From: Haloterrigena salina JCM 13891
Lineage (GTDB): Archaea; Halobacteriota; Halobacteria; Halobacteriales; Natrialbaceae
Length of the DNA stretch: 64,000 bases
Assembly (NCBI RefSeq): GCF_000337495.1
Contig: NZ_AOIS01000037.1
Location: 283,541 to 347,540, forward strand
Direction: 5' to 3'
How positions within the stretch are numbered: position 1 is the stretch's first letter; every line of letters starts with the position of its first letter. Positions 54,028-62,961 of the stretch are shown piece by piece. The position numbers and the translations under genes are program-made. The notes under the pieces were generated by a model. That model was not told the DNA's origin. It did no database searches and saw nothing but the letters and a program-made list of their open reading frames with translations.

Positions 54028-56493
54028 ATGGGATCTTCAGATTCGACGGGCGTGTCGGGGGAGGACGTCCGGCGAGTTTTTTCGCACTCCGAGCGGTCGC
54101 CGACCCCTCTCACGACCGCCGAGGTCGCCGATCGGTTGGACTGTTCCCCGGGTCCCGCACGACACGGACTCGAGGAACTCCGCGAGCGGGGTGAACTTCG
54201 CGTCAAGCGGATCGACGATTCGACCCGAATCTGGTGGCCGGACGAGACGGCGGACGGAACGGACTCCGACCGGCGGTCCGAACAGGAGGAGTTCGCCGCC
54301 TTCGTCAGCGCCGTGCGGGACTACGCCATCTTCATGCTCGACCCCGACGGCACCGTCGCCAGCTGGAACGAAGGGGCCGAACGAATCAAGGGCTATGCGG
54401 AGGACGAAATCGTCGGCGACCACTTCTCGACGTTCTACACCGAAGAAGACATCGCCGACGACGTTCCCCAGACGAACCTCGAGACCGCGGCGGCGGAGGG
54501 ACGAACCGAGGACGAGGGGTGGCGCGTCCGCGCCGACGGCACGCGGTTCTGGGCGAACGTCGTCATCACGGCCATTCGGGACGACGACGGCCAGCTGCAG
54601 GGCTTTACGAAGGTCACCCGCGACATGACCGAGCGCCGCGAGTACGAACAGCAACTCCGCCGGGAACGGGACCTCACCGAACGGATCTTGGAGACCGTCC
54701 CGATCACGATCGGCGTGGTAACCGAGGACAACGTCCTCGTCCGCGCGAACCGGCGGATGCTCGAGCACTTCGCGATCGAGGACACGGCCGTCGAGACGTA
54801 CAGCCTCGAGTCGTGGGAGCTCTACGACGCCGCCGGGGAGCCGGTTCCGGCCGACGAGCAGCCGTGGGCCCGCGCCCGCGAGCGCGGCGAACCGGTGTAC
54901 GACGCCCAGCGGCAGGTCGAAATCCCGGGAATCGGCCGCCGCTGGCTCTCGCTCAACGCCGCACCGCTCGACGACGACCGGAGCGAGGACGGCCGGATCG
55001 TCGTCGCGATCGACGACATCACCGATCAGAAGGAGCGCGAACGGCTCCTCCGTCGGGAGTACAACCAGACCGAGAAGCTGTTGCGGACGGCGCCGATCGC
55101 GATCGCCGTCCAGAACGCCGAGGGCGAGACGATACTGACGAACCAGCGCGCACAGGAGTCGCTGGGTCTCTCCGACCAGGAGTTCATCGGCGAATCCGAC
55201 GACGTCGGCGAGTGGGTGATCTACGACTCGGACGGCGAGCGCTTGCCGACGGACGAAATGCCGGCCGCGCGGGTCCTCGAGACCGGCAGTCCGGTGTTCA
55301 ACGAGGAACTCGTCGTCGATCCCCCCGACGGCGAACGGCTCCAGTTTCGCGTGAACGCGACGCCGCTGCACGGCCCCGACGGCGTCGAACGCGTCGTGAC
55401 GGCCGCCGAGGACATCACCGAGCTGAAACGCCGCGAGCGCCAGCTCGAGCACCGAAAGAGCGAACTCGAGACCGAACTGAGCGAGATCCTCGGTCGGATC
55501 TCCGACGCCTTCTACGCCCTCGACGACGAGTGGCGCTTCACCCACCTCAACGAGCAGGCCGCCGAGATCCTCCGGCAGTCCAGGGAGGAGGTGCTCGGGA
55601 AGAAGGTCTGGAAGACGTTCCCCGACGACGCGGAGGGAATCTACCGGGAGCAGTTCCAGCAGGCGATGGATACCCAAGAGCCCGTCAACTTCGAGGTGTA
55701 CGCCGAGGATCTCGACACCTGGCTGGAGTACAACGTCTACCCCTCCGAGTCGGGGGTGTCGATCTACTTCCACGACATCAGCGAGCGCAAGGAGTACCAG
55801 CGCAAACTCGAGAAATCCAACGAACGGTTAGAACAGTTCGCCTACGCCGCTTCCCACGACCTGCAGGAACCCCTGCGGATGGTCTCGAGCTACCTCCAAT
55901 TGCTCGAGAGTCGGTACGCCGACCGACTCGACGACGACGGCGAGGAGTTCATCGAGTTCGCCGTCGACGGCGCCGACCGCATGCGCCAGATGATCGACGG
56001 CCTGCTGGCTTACTCCCGGGTCGACACGCAGGGCGAACCGTTCGAACCCGTCGATCTGGACACCGTCGTCGACGCCGTCTGCGAGGACCTGCAGATGAAG
56101 ATCGAGGAGACCGCCGCCGAGATCGCCGTCGACTCGCTGCCCCGCGTTCGGGGCGACGAGAGCCAGCTCCAGCAGGTGTTCCAGAACCTGCTGTCGAACG
56201 CCCTCGAGTACAGCGGCGACGAGCCGCCGCGGGTGGAGATCGCGGCCGAACGGGCGCGATCCACGTGGCGCATCTCGGTCGCAGACAACGGGATCGGCAT
56301 CGATCCCGACGATCAGGAGCGCGTCTTCGAGGTGTTCGAGCGCCTGCACAGCCGCGAGGAGTACGACGGGACCGGGATCGGCCTCGCGCTCTGTCAGCGC
56401 ATCATCGAACGCCACGAGGGGACCATCTGGGTCGACTCCGAGCCCGGCGAGGGGACGACGTTCTCCTTTACCCTCCCCGCCGCCGACGCCTGA
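54028..56493 (+). CDS. winged-helix / PAS / histidine kinase fusion
   Basis: An 821-residue soluble protein. Residues about 8-75 form a winged helix (PLTTAEVADRLDCSPGPARH and LRERGELRVKRIDDSTRIWW, ending in the wing). Four PAS domains follow (about 85-205, 210-330, 335-460 and 475-590), then HisKA with SHDLQEPLRMVSSYLQLLES (phospho-His near 614) and HATPase_c (QVFQNLLSNAL, DNGIGI, EYDGTGIGLALCQRI). A DNA-binding-type domain at the head of a kinase suggests it works on DNA or dimerises through it. No receiver adjacent. Confidence 0.92.
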   Translation: MGSSDSTGVSGEDVRRVFSHSERSPTPLTTAEVADRLDCSPGPARHGLEELRERGELRVKRIDDSTRIWWPDETADGTDSDRRSEQEEFAAFVSAVRDYAIFMLDPDGTVASWNEGAERIKGYAEDEIVGDHFSTFYTEEDIADDVPQTNLETAAAEGRTEDEGWRVRADGTRFWANVVITAIRDDDGQLQGFTKVTRDMTERREYEQQLRRERDLTERILETVPITIGVVTEDNVLVRANRRMLEHFAIEDTAVETYSLESWELYDAAGEPVPADEQPWARARERGEPVYDAQRQVEIPGIGRRWLSLNAAPLDDDRSEDGRIVVAIDDITDQKERERLLRREYNQTEKLLRTAPIAIAVQNAEGETILTNQRAQESLGLSDQEFIGESDDVGEWVIYDSDGERLPTDEMPAARVLETGSPVFNEELVVDPPDGERLQFRVNATPLHGPDGVERVVTAAEDITELKRRERQLEHRKSELETELSEILGRISDAFYALDDEWRFTHLNEQAAEILRQSREEVLGKKVWKTFPDDAEGIYREQFQQAMDTQEPVNFEVYAEDLDTWLEYNVYPSESGVSIYFHDISERKEYQRKLEKSNERLEQFAYAASHDLQEPLRMVSSYLQLLESRYADRLDDDGEEFIEFAVDGADRMRQMIDGLLAYSRVDTQGEPFEPVDLDTVVDAVCEDLQMKIEETAAEIAVDSLPRVRGDESQLQQVFQNLLSNALEYSGDEPPRVEIAAERARSTWRISVADNGIGIDPDDQERVFEVFERLHSREEYDGTGIGLALCQRIIERHEGTIWVDSEPGEGTTFSFTLPAADA

Positions 56494-57091
56494 TTCTCGC
56501 GTTCGATCGCTCGTCGTTCGATTCTCGCGCTTGATTTCCCGGCATGGTGTGGCGCACGCTGTGTCGCGGTGAGTGGACTCGAACCGCGACACGAAGCCGT
56601 GCGAGGTCTTCGCGAGTTATACGAGCGAAGGCTTGGAAGGCGCGAAGCGTCTTCCGGTGGATGAGCGAGTGAAACGAGCGAATCGGCTGGGGTGGGAGTG
56701 GAAATCACCGTTGCCACGATAGCAGCGCGGTTGCTGTGGTTCAGGCGCCAAGTCGTTGGACTCTCCAAATCTCTCCACAGCAATGGCGACGAAGACAAGC
56801 GTTCTGCTCATGCTGGCAGCGAGGGATAGCCACTCCCTCCCCAGTCGATTCGCTCACTCCCATCAGGCGTTCGCTCATCCCTCGCACAGTATCGTCGACC
56901 GATCCTCGCTTTCGTTCACGGCTCACTTCGTTCACCGTTCACTTTCGAGGTGCTCACTGCGTTCGCACCTCGCGTTCCTCGGATCGATCGACAGCGCGCG
57001 CCACCGCATATAGACTGAACGGGCCGGTGGCGTCGGAATACACCGACTGGCGAACTGAGAACGGATCAACGGGGGACGAGCCGACGAGTCG
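56494..57091. other. 600-bp intergenic region with hairpins and inverted repeats
   Basis: No gene supported. It contains a 9-bp stem (GTGTCGCGG with CCGCGACAC, 56570-56601) shortly after the kinase stop, a MITE-like inverted repeat at 56659-56879, and GAGGTGC...GCACCTC near 56957-56982, whose loop TCACTGCGTTC is of the same TCAC...GTTC style as the island hairpins. This kind of palindrome is common between haloarchaeal genes. Confidence 0.55.
56659..56879. repeat. MITE-like inverted-repeat element
   Basis: Arms at 56676-56701 and 56829-56854 are inverted copies (24 of 26 bases), and a further 10-bp pair lies outside (56659-56668, 56870-56879). The core carries a second, shorter inverted pair around CCACAGCAA. 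No transposase, and the length is about 220 bp. I recall translated pieces of this sequence as small spurious proteins in related genomes, which would fit a dispersed element. Confidence 0.55.
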
Positions 57092-58336
57092 CTACTCTTC
57101 CTCGACGATGTCGGCCAGCACGTTCGCGATTTCCTGATTCGTCTCGGGGCTGTAGTGGCCGCCTTCGCCGCGCTCGACGTACAGCGACTCGACGCCGTCC
57201 TCGGGATCGAGATGGCGGGCCATGTCGACCGTCTCGAGGTCGTCGTACGTCTCGCCGAGTCGATCCACGAGGTCGCCGTAGATCGGGCCGTGTTCGGACT
57301 CGTACTTGGCGTACCGAAGCTGTTGGACCATCACAAAGACGGGCTGGAAGTCCCGCTCGTCGGCATAGTCGACGAACTCCTCGATCAGCGCGTCGAAGAG
57401 GTACTCGTGGGTCTCGAACAGTCGCTCGTGGTAGCGGACGCGGGGCTGTTCCATCCGGAGGACCGACTCGGTCTGAGCGGCGTCGAAGTCGACGCCCGGA
57501 ATCGAGCGGCCGGCCCGCCGCTCGAGTTCCTTGCAGCCCGTGATCGCGGCGTACCGGAGGTACTCGGAGTCGTCGAGGAAGTCGCTGGTGTAGGGCACGG
57601 ACGCGTAGTGGGGCTTGAACCAGTGGTCGTAGTGGAAGTCGTACTCCCGCAGGAAGTCGGCCTTGGACTCGAGGTCGAGCAGGTCCTCCTTCTCGTCGAC
57701 GGGGCTGTCGATCAGTTCTAACTCGCCGTTCTCGAGGACGTACCGGGGTTTGACCGCCAGGATGTTCCCGAACTCCTGGTAGTGTTTCCAGACGGAGAGG
57801 ATGCGGGCGATCGAGGAGGCAGTGACGACGACGAAGACGTAGTCGGTCTCCTCTTCGGGGTACTGGCGCTGCATGCGCAACAGCGCCTGATCGAGCCCGT
57901 AGTTGCCGCCGCCGTAGTTGGCGACGTGCGTGTCGAGCTCTTGGGCCATGTAGTGCTGGAAGGTCTCGTCGTTGTTCACCTCCCGGCAGAAGCAGTAGGA
58001 GTCGCCGTAGGTGGAGACGGTCACGTCCGCGTCCTCGTCCCGATCTTTCGCGGGACAGACCCGGCTCCCGTACTCGTCGGTCGAGTAGGTGACGACCGTC
58101 CGGAGTTCCTCGCCGGGCAGGTGGTCGCCGGTGTCCTTCTGTTTCTCCTGGTTCGGCTGTGGCACCCAGCCCAGTTCGGGGTCGAAACTACTGAACTTGC
58201 CCAGTAGTTCCCGGTCGATCTCCGGGAACTCCTCGGTCGCCACCGCGGGAATACGCTCGAGCGACTTGTACGACACTACCTCAAGGGCGACCGCGAGTAC
58301 GACGAGTACGAACGCGAAGGCGACGAGCGGAAGCAT
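57092..58336 (-). CDS. membrane-anchored SGNH-hydrolase-like protein
   Basis: A 414-residue protein with one N-terminal signal-anchor helix (PLVAFAFVLVVLAVALEVVS) and an external domain. VTVSTYGDSYCFCRE looks like the GDS nucleophile block, VANYGGGNYGLDQALLRMQR resembles the Gly/Asn block (N-x-G-x-x-N), and GHYSPETNQEIANVL the C-terminal Asp/His block. It is similar to the SGNH proteins found near exopolysaccharide acyltransferases; deacylation of surface glycans is inference. The long open frame upstream (to 59917) runs through other genes; 58336 is the natural start. Confidence 0.72.
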   Translation of the reverse strand: MLPLVAFAFVLVVLAVALEVVSYKSLERIPAVATEEFPEIDRELLGKFSSFDPELGWVPQPNQEKQKDTGDHLPGEELRTVVTYSTDEYGSRVCPAKDRDEDADVTVSTYGDSYCFCREVNNDETFQHYMAQELDTHVANYGGGNYGLDQALLRMQRQYPEEETDYVFVVVTASSIARILSVWKHYQEFGNILAVKPRYVLENGELELIDSPVDEKEDLLDLESKADFLREYDFHYDHWFKPHYASVPYTSDFLDDSEYLRYAAITGCKELERRAGRSIPGVDFDAAQTESVLRMEQPRVRYHERLFETHEYLFDALIEEFVDYADERDFQPVFVMVQQLRYAKYESEHGPIYGDLVDRLGETYDDLETVDMARHLDPEDGVESLYVERGEGGHYSPETNQEIANVLADIVEEE

Positions 58337-58491
58337 TGGTTGGGGGTTTCCAGCACCGGAAGTAAGTGAATTGTGCCGTAATTCGCCATTTTCGTCGGGA
58401 ACGAGAGAAGTAAGGGACGAATTCGGCTCCGCGCGCGGCGTCGCGGGTCGGCGCGCCGCTCGAGCGACGGCGTTACCGGACCGCCATCGGG

Positions 58492-58703
58492 TCAGTGACT
58501 CCGCCGGTCGCGGATCTTCGCAGCGCTGTAGACACCGAGACAGACTGCCAGCGCACCGACGAGGACGTCGTTCCAGAACTGACCCGCCGCCAGATCGAGC
58601 CAGACCGCTTGAACGAGCAGCAGACGCCGAGGAGGGCGACTCCCGCCAGGAGCGCTCGTCGTCGTTCGTGCCGTAACCCCGGTCGCCCGGCCCGTTCGCC
58701 CAT
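58492..58703 (-). pseudogene. frameshifted SPW-repeat-like membrane protein
   Basis: The first frame gives MGERAGRPGLRHERRRALLA then GVALLGV. One base is missing near 58628, and the sequence continues in the next frame as LLLVQAVWLDLAAGQFWNDV, then LVGALAVCLGVYSAAKIRD and a stop. Together these form a roughly 70-residue two-helix protein like SPW-repeat proteins. 212 bases is not a multiple of three. Sequencing error is possible. Confidence 0.55.
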
Positions 58704-58992
58704 GTCTCTCCACCGGCGCTACGCGCCCTGACTCGAAGAGACTGTGGCCCATCAATGCAAGGTTCGACGCGACTCGCCGAGTCGCCCTCGCGACCGTCGT
58801 CGTGAATCTCGCGGCGCTCGAGCGGATCGACCGATCGCCCCGCGGAGCGAAACCGATCCGACTCGAGGCCGTCATTCGGCCGGTTAGCGACCCACCGTCG
58901 CCGGGACCGGCGAGTCCCGCACGACGACCTCTCGCCGATTCGGATGAGAAATCGAACTCGACTCGAGCCGCCTTCGAATTCGGCCCCGTCGC

Positions 58993-60249
58993 TCAGAGGA
59001 TCCCCACGATCGTCTCGTAGAGCGACTGGATCGTCGTCGCGCTGCCGATCAGCAAGACGAGTCCCGCCGCGATGAACGCGGCGTTTTCGTACCACTCGAC
59101 GTCGTAGAACCGATTGACGGCGCCGATGAGCGCGAAGACGGTCACCGGTAACCCGATCGCGCCGTTGACCGCGGGCATGATGATGGCCATCTCGACGGGG
59201 CCGAACCCGGTGTAGACCAGCAGCGGGAGGGCGGTCGCCGCCGAGACGGTAATCAGTCCGATGACCGTCCGGCGGAACCGGAAGTCGCCGAACACCGTGT
59301 GCGAGCCCAGCGACTGCGGAATCATGAACCCGGCGCCGAACAGCGTCCCGGTCGCGGAGGTGATGCTCGCGAGGAAGACGGCGATCATGAACACGAGGAG
59401 CGCGCCCTGACCGAGGATGTCGGCCAGCGGCTGGCCGGGGCCGGTCAGCGTCATCTCGCCCTCCGCGAGGGTGACCGCCGAGACGATCATCACGAAGCTG
59501 CCGATCAGCAGCGTCGTCGCGATCCCGGCGGCGTTGTCTCGGCGGTACTTCCAGACGTCGGTCCACTCCTTGGTCGGCTGGATGCTCGACTGGATGAAGA
59601 AGTTCGGCCAGTAGACGGTCGTCCCGAGCAGGGCGATGACCGTCGTGAGGTAGCCGATGTCGCTGTTCAGGGCGGGCCGCAACCCGGCGGCGACCGACTG
59701 CCACGGCACGTCCAGGCCGGCCAGCAGGAGGCCGTAGGAGCCGAAGACCGCGAAGACGGCGGCCGCGATCGCCGCCTCGATTCGGTCGTAGACCTTCAGT
59801 TGGACGATCGCGATTCCCGCGCCGCCGGCGAGGACGATGCCGACGATGACGTTGTCGAGCCCCGGCAGGAGCCAGGCCAGGGCCGCGCCCGCGACGGCGT
59901 AGTTCGAGACGGCCCACAGCGCCGACATCAGCGAGATCGCGATCACCAGTGCTCGCCCGCCGACCGGGACCGCGTCGACGATGTAGTCAGCCAGCGGTTC
60001 GTCGGCCACCGCCAGCCGGGCCGACATGTCGTGGAGCGCGATGTCGATGAGGAAGGCCAGCGGAAGCACCCACAGCAGGGAGAAGGCGAAGTTCGCCCCG
60101 GCGTCGGCGAGGATGTACACCGAACCGGCGCCGAAGACGTTCGCGGCGAACAGCACGCCCAGCCCGTACCTGTAGAGGGCGTTGTGGATCGTCTTCCCGC
60201 CGGGAACGGCGTCGACGATCGTAGACGGCGAGGTGGACCGTTCGCTCAT
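58993..60249 (-). CDS. NRAMP-like divalent metal transporter
   Basis: A 418-residue protein with eleven hydrophobic helices and the overall NRAMP/SLC11 arrangement, including GLGVLFAANVFGAGSVYILA (TM1), NFFIQSSIQPTKEW and GTLFGAGFMIPQSLG (TM6-like). The canonical DPGN of TM1 reads VFGAG here, and MPH of TM6 is replaced by MIPQS, so the metal site differs from Mn/Fe transporters, as in NRAMP-related Mg2+ or other carriers. Ion cannot be assigned. Confidence 0.8.
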   Translation of the reverse strand: MSERSTSPSTIVDAVPGGKTIHNALYRYGLGVLFAANVFGAGSVYILADAGANFAFSLLWVLPLAFLIDIALHDMSARLAVADEPLADYIVDAVPVGGRALVIAISLMSALWAVSNYAVAGAALAWLLPGLDNVIVGIVLAGGAGIAIVQLKVYDRIEAAIAAAVFAVFGSYGLLLAGLDVPWQSVAAGLRPALNSDIGYLTTVIALLGTTVYWPNFFIQSSIQPTKEWTDVWKYRRDNAAGIATTLLIGSFVMIVSAVTLAEGEMTLTGPGQPLADILGQGALLVFMIAVFLASITSATGTLFGAGFMIPQSLGSHTVFGDFRFRRTVIGLITVSAATALPLLVYTGFGPVEMAIIMPAVNGAIGLPVTVFALIGAVNRFYDVEWYENAAFIAAGLVLLIGSATTIQSLYETIVGIL

Positions 60250-60819
60250 TGGCGACCACCTCCGCGGTCTCGGTCGCTGTCGCCTCGAACGGGCGACGAT
60301 CGGGCGTCGTCTGCGGGCTCCTCGACGGCCGGCCGGTCAGGCCGGCGTGACGGAAAAGGGATACTCGTACGCGATGCCGTCGTCGTTCGAGCGGATGCAC
60401 GTTTCATGAGTCAGTGAGCGGGAGACGCACTGTCGTCTCCCGTCAGCAACCGAGCGCGGTCGCGTGCGCCGGTTCCAACCGTGCCGCGTGGTTTGCCTCA
60501 TTCTACCTGCGAACACCCAGCAAGGAGAGTCGCCAGCCGGCAGATGAAGGCGGTCTATCACGCCGCCGCGCGCGAACCGGCCGCCGGTCGTCGACGGGGA
60601 CGGTCGTCCGCGTGTGCGTACACCTATTACCAGCTCATCGCGCTCTAAGACCCTGCGTCGCGGAATCGAGAAGCCGCCGCGTCGTCCGCCTCGAGCAGAC
60701 GATAAACCGCGCAGTGCGATAGCAACCGTCCGCGCCGAGCCGGTGGCGTCCCTCACCGGAACTCGAGCGGACCACAAACGTCTTCTCCCCAGCGGAGCTA
60801 CGAACGTGTCAACACGCCA
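60250..60819. other. 570-bp gap upstream of the ABC exporter
   Basis: No gene supported on either strand. The short frames are rich in Arg and Ser and look like shadow reading. It must hold promoters for the NRAMP-like gene (minus) and the ABC genes (plus). Confidence 0.4.
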
Positions 60820-61950
60820 ATGACGAGCGAGTCGACGGATCTCGAGGGCGCCCGCGGGACCGACCGCAGCGACGCCGTCGGAACCGACGCCGGTCTCGAG
60901 TCGGGAACAGTGGATGACCCCGCGACGCGCGAGCGGGAGGAACCCGCGCTGGCCGTCGAAGGGCTCTCGAAGACGTTCGGGAGCGGAGACAAGGCCGTCG
61001 CGGCCGTCGAGGACGTCTCCTTTTCCGTCGCGCCGGGCGAGGTGATCGGGCTGCTCGGGCCCAACGGCGCCGGCAAGACGACTACGATCAAGTCAATCCT
61101 GGGATTGCTCCTCCCCGACGAGGGCGCGGTTCGGATCCACGGAATCGACGTCTACGACCGCCCCAGAGCGGCCTACGATCACGTCGACGCCATGCTCGAG
61201 GGGGCGCGCAACGACTACTGGCGACTCACCGTCCGGGAGAACCTGCGGTACTTCGCGGCGATTCGCGGCCGGAACCCGAACGCGCTCGCCGACCGCCACG
61301 AGGAACTGCTGGAGCGACTCGACCTCGCCGACAGGGCCGATACGCCGGTTCGGGAACTCTCGCGTGGGATGAAACAGAAGGTGTCCCTCGCGAGCGTCCT
61401 CGCCGGGGACGTCTCCGTGGCCTTCCTCGACGAACCGACGCTGGGGCTCGACGTCGAGAGTTCGCTGACGCTCCGGCGCGAACTCGTCCGGCTCGCCGAC
61501 GAGCGCGGCCTGACGCTGGTGGTCTCGAGTCACGACATGGACGTCATCGAGGCCGTCTGCGACCGCGTGGTCATCATGAACGAGGGGCGGGTCGTCGTCG
61601 ACGACACCGTCGAGAACCTGTTGGCGGCCTTCGAGACTCAGGGGTACCGACTCACCGTTCGCGGCGCCGACGAGTCGACCCTCGCGGCCCTCCGCGAGCG
61701 CTTCGACGTGACCGACGTCGAGCGCCTCGAGGACCGGACGCGGTTCGCGGTGGCGGCCGATTCCGAGACGTTCTACCGGCTGACCGACGCGCTGGAGGAT
61801 CACGGGCTCGAACTGGTGGCGGTCGACACCGTCCAGCCCGACCTCGAGGACGCGTTCGTCGAACTGACCGGCGGGGACGGGACGGGTGCGGGGAGCGACG
61901 ATCGGGACCCGGAACGTGGCACCGACGATATCGGGGGTGGAACGCGGTGA
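60820..61950 (+). CDS. ABC transporter ATP-binding protein
   Basis: A 376-residue ATPase of the DrrA/CcmA (ABC-2) class. Walker A GPNGAGKTTT follows an N-terminal 45-residue acidic extension. Next are Q-loop-region ARNDYWRLTVRENL, signature LSRGMKQKVSLASVL, Walker B VAFLDEPTLGLD and SSHDM. The last 90 residues (LTVRGADESTLAALRERFDV and on) are the DUF4162-like tail of this class. It overlaps its permease (GTG start at 61947). Confidence 0.92.
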   Translation: MTSESTDLEGARGTDRSDAVGTDAGLESGTVDDPATREREEPALAVEGLSKTFGSGDKAVAAVEDVSFSVAPGEVIGLLGPNGAGKTTTIKSILGLLLPDEGAVRIHGIDVYDRPRAAYDHVDAMLEGARNDYWRLTVRENLRYFAAIRGRNPNALADRHEELLERLDLADRADTPVRELSRGMKQKVSLASVLAGDVSVAFLDEPTLGLDVESSLTLRRELVRLADERGLTLVVSSHDMDVIEAVCDRVVIMNEGRVVVDDTVENLLAAFETQGYRLTVRGADESTLAALRERFDVTDVERLEDRTRFAVAADSETFYRLTDALEDHGLELVAVDTVQPDLEDAFVELTGGDGTGAGSDDRDPERGTDDIGGGTR

Positions 61951-62747
61951 GCGTCGACTCCCGATCCGGACGGACGGGCGGCTACTACCACCTCCTGCGA
62001 GCCGTGATCGTCCGCGATCTGCTGATCTGGATCCGCTACCCCGTCAACGCGGGCATGCGGCTGTTCATCAACCTGCTGTTCTTCGGAATGTTGCTGTACG
62101 GCGGCACCCTGCTGGCGGGGCAGGCGATGGCCGACTCCCTCGAGGGACTGATCGTCGGCTACTTCCTGTGGTCGCTGGCGACCGGCGCGTACTCGGGGAT
62201 CGTCAACGATATTCAGGCCGAAGCCGGCTGGGGAACTCTCGAGCGCCACTTCGTGACGCCCTTCGGCTTCGGGCCGGTGGTCCTCGCCAAGACGGTGGCG
62301 ATCGTGTTCCGGACGTTTCTCACGTCCGCGGTCGTCCTCGCGGCGATGTTGTTGGCGACCGGAACGCGACTCGACCTGCACCTCGTCACCGTCGTCCCCG
62401 TGGCGACGCTGGCGATCGCCTCGACGCTCGGCCTCGGGCTGGCCATGGGCGGCTTGAGTGTCCTGTACAAGCGGATCTCGAGCGTCGTCAACCTCCTCGG
62501 GTTCGCGTTCGTCGGGCTGATCTCGGCGCCCGTCTTCGACGTCCCGTGGCTGGCCGCGCTGCCGCTGGTTCAGGGGAGCGCGCTGCTCCAGCTGGCGATG
62601 AGAAGCGGGACGCGGCTCTGGGAGTTCGACCCCGCGGCGCTCGCCGTCCTCGTCGCGACGGCCGTCGGCTACCTGGCGCTCGGCTACGCCGTCTTCGGGC
62701 TGGCGACGAGGCGCGCGCGACGGCTGGGCGTCCTCGGGGATTACTGA
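61947..62747 (+). CDS. ABC-2 type permease
   Basis: A 266-residue permease with six helices and the ABC-2 fold (LRAVIVRDLLIWIRYPVNAG, later the C-terminal SVVNLLGFAFVGLISAPVFD). The GTG start overlaps the ATPase stop by four bases. With the ATPase it forms an exporter of unknown substrate (lipid, glycan or drug). Confidence 0.9.
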   Translation: MSVDSRSGRTGGYYHLLRAVIVRDLLIWIRYPVNAGMRLFINLLFFGMLLYGGTLLAGQAMADSLEGLIVGYFLWSLATGAYSGIVNDIQAEAGWGTLERHFVTPFGFGPVVLAKTVAIVFRTFLTSAVVLAAMLLATGTRLDLHLVTVVPVATLAIASTLGLGLAMGGLSVLYKRISSVVNLLGFAFVGLISAPVFDVPWLAALPLVQGSALLQLAMRSGTRLWEFDPAALAVLVATAVGYLALGYAVFGLATRRARRLGVLGDY

Positions 62748-62904
62748 CCGCCGCCCGCGTCCCAGTCTCGAGGCGGTCGTCGTCGGCGAATCTTTCCGGT
62801 TCGCTCGCCGAATCGGCGACGGAATCGCGACTCCGCGAGTCGTCCGCCGCGTCGCTTCGCTCGAAACCAGAGACAATTGCCACCTCCAAGCCGTGTGTCA
62901 AGAA

Positions 62905-62917
62905 TTCTTATATATGG
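62905..62917 (+). promoter_or_regulatory. TATA box of the proteasome genes
   Basis: TTCTTATATATGG, centred about 51 bases before the psmA ATG, predicting a transcript start near 62937 and a leader of roughly 25 bases. GAGGTGA at 62931-62937 lies too far from the ATG to be a Shine-Dalgarno site. Confidence 0.55.
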
Positions 62918-62961
62918 GGGTCCCTTACCCGAGGTGAAGGTCTCCCACGACCAGAGAACCA

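Noticed and set aside
56570..56601. Possible tRNA 3' end (GTGGACTCGAACC) on the minus strand
   Set aside because: No acceptor partner, anticodon arm or D arm can be built around it; it is better explained as a 9-bp stem-loop.
57092..59917. One continuous 941-codon frame on the minus strand
   Set aside because: Only the last 414 codons look like protein; the first part is an Arg/Gly-rich shadow of the NRAMP-like gene and intergenic DNA.
60337..60777. 146-codon frame in the gap before the ABC exporter
   Set aside because: Arg-rich throughout with no hydrophobic core or family resemblance; typical of high-GC antisense frames.
62931..62937. GAGGTGA as ribosome binding site for psmA
   Set aside because: It lies about 25 bases before the ATG, too far to position a ribosome.
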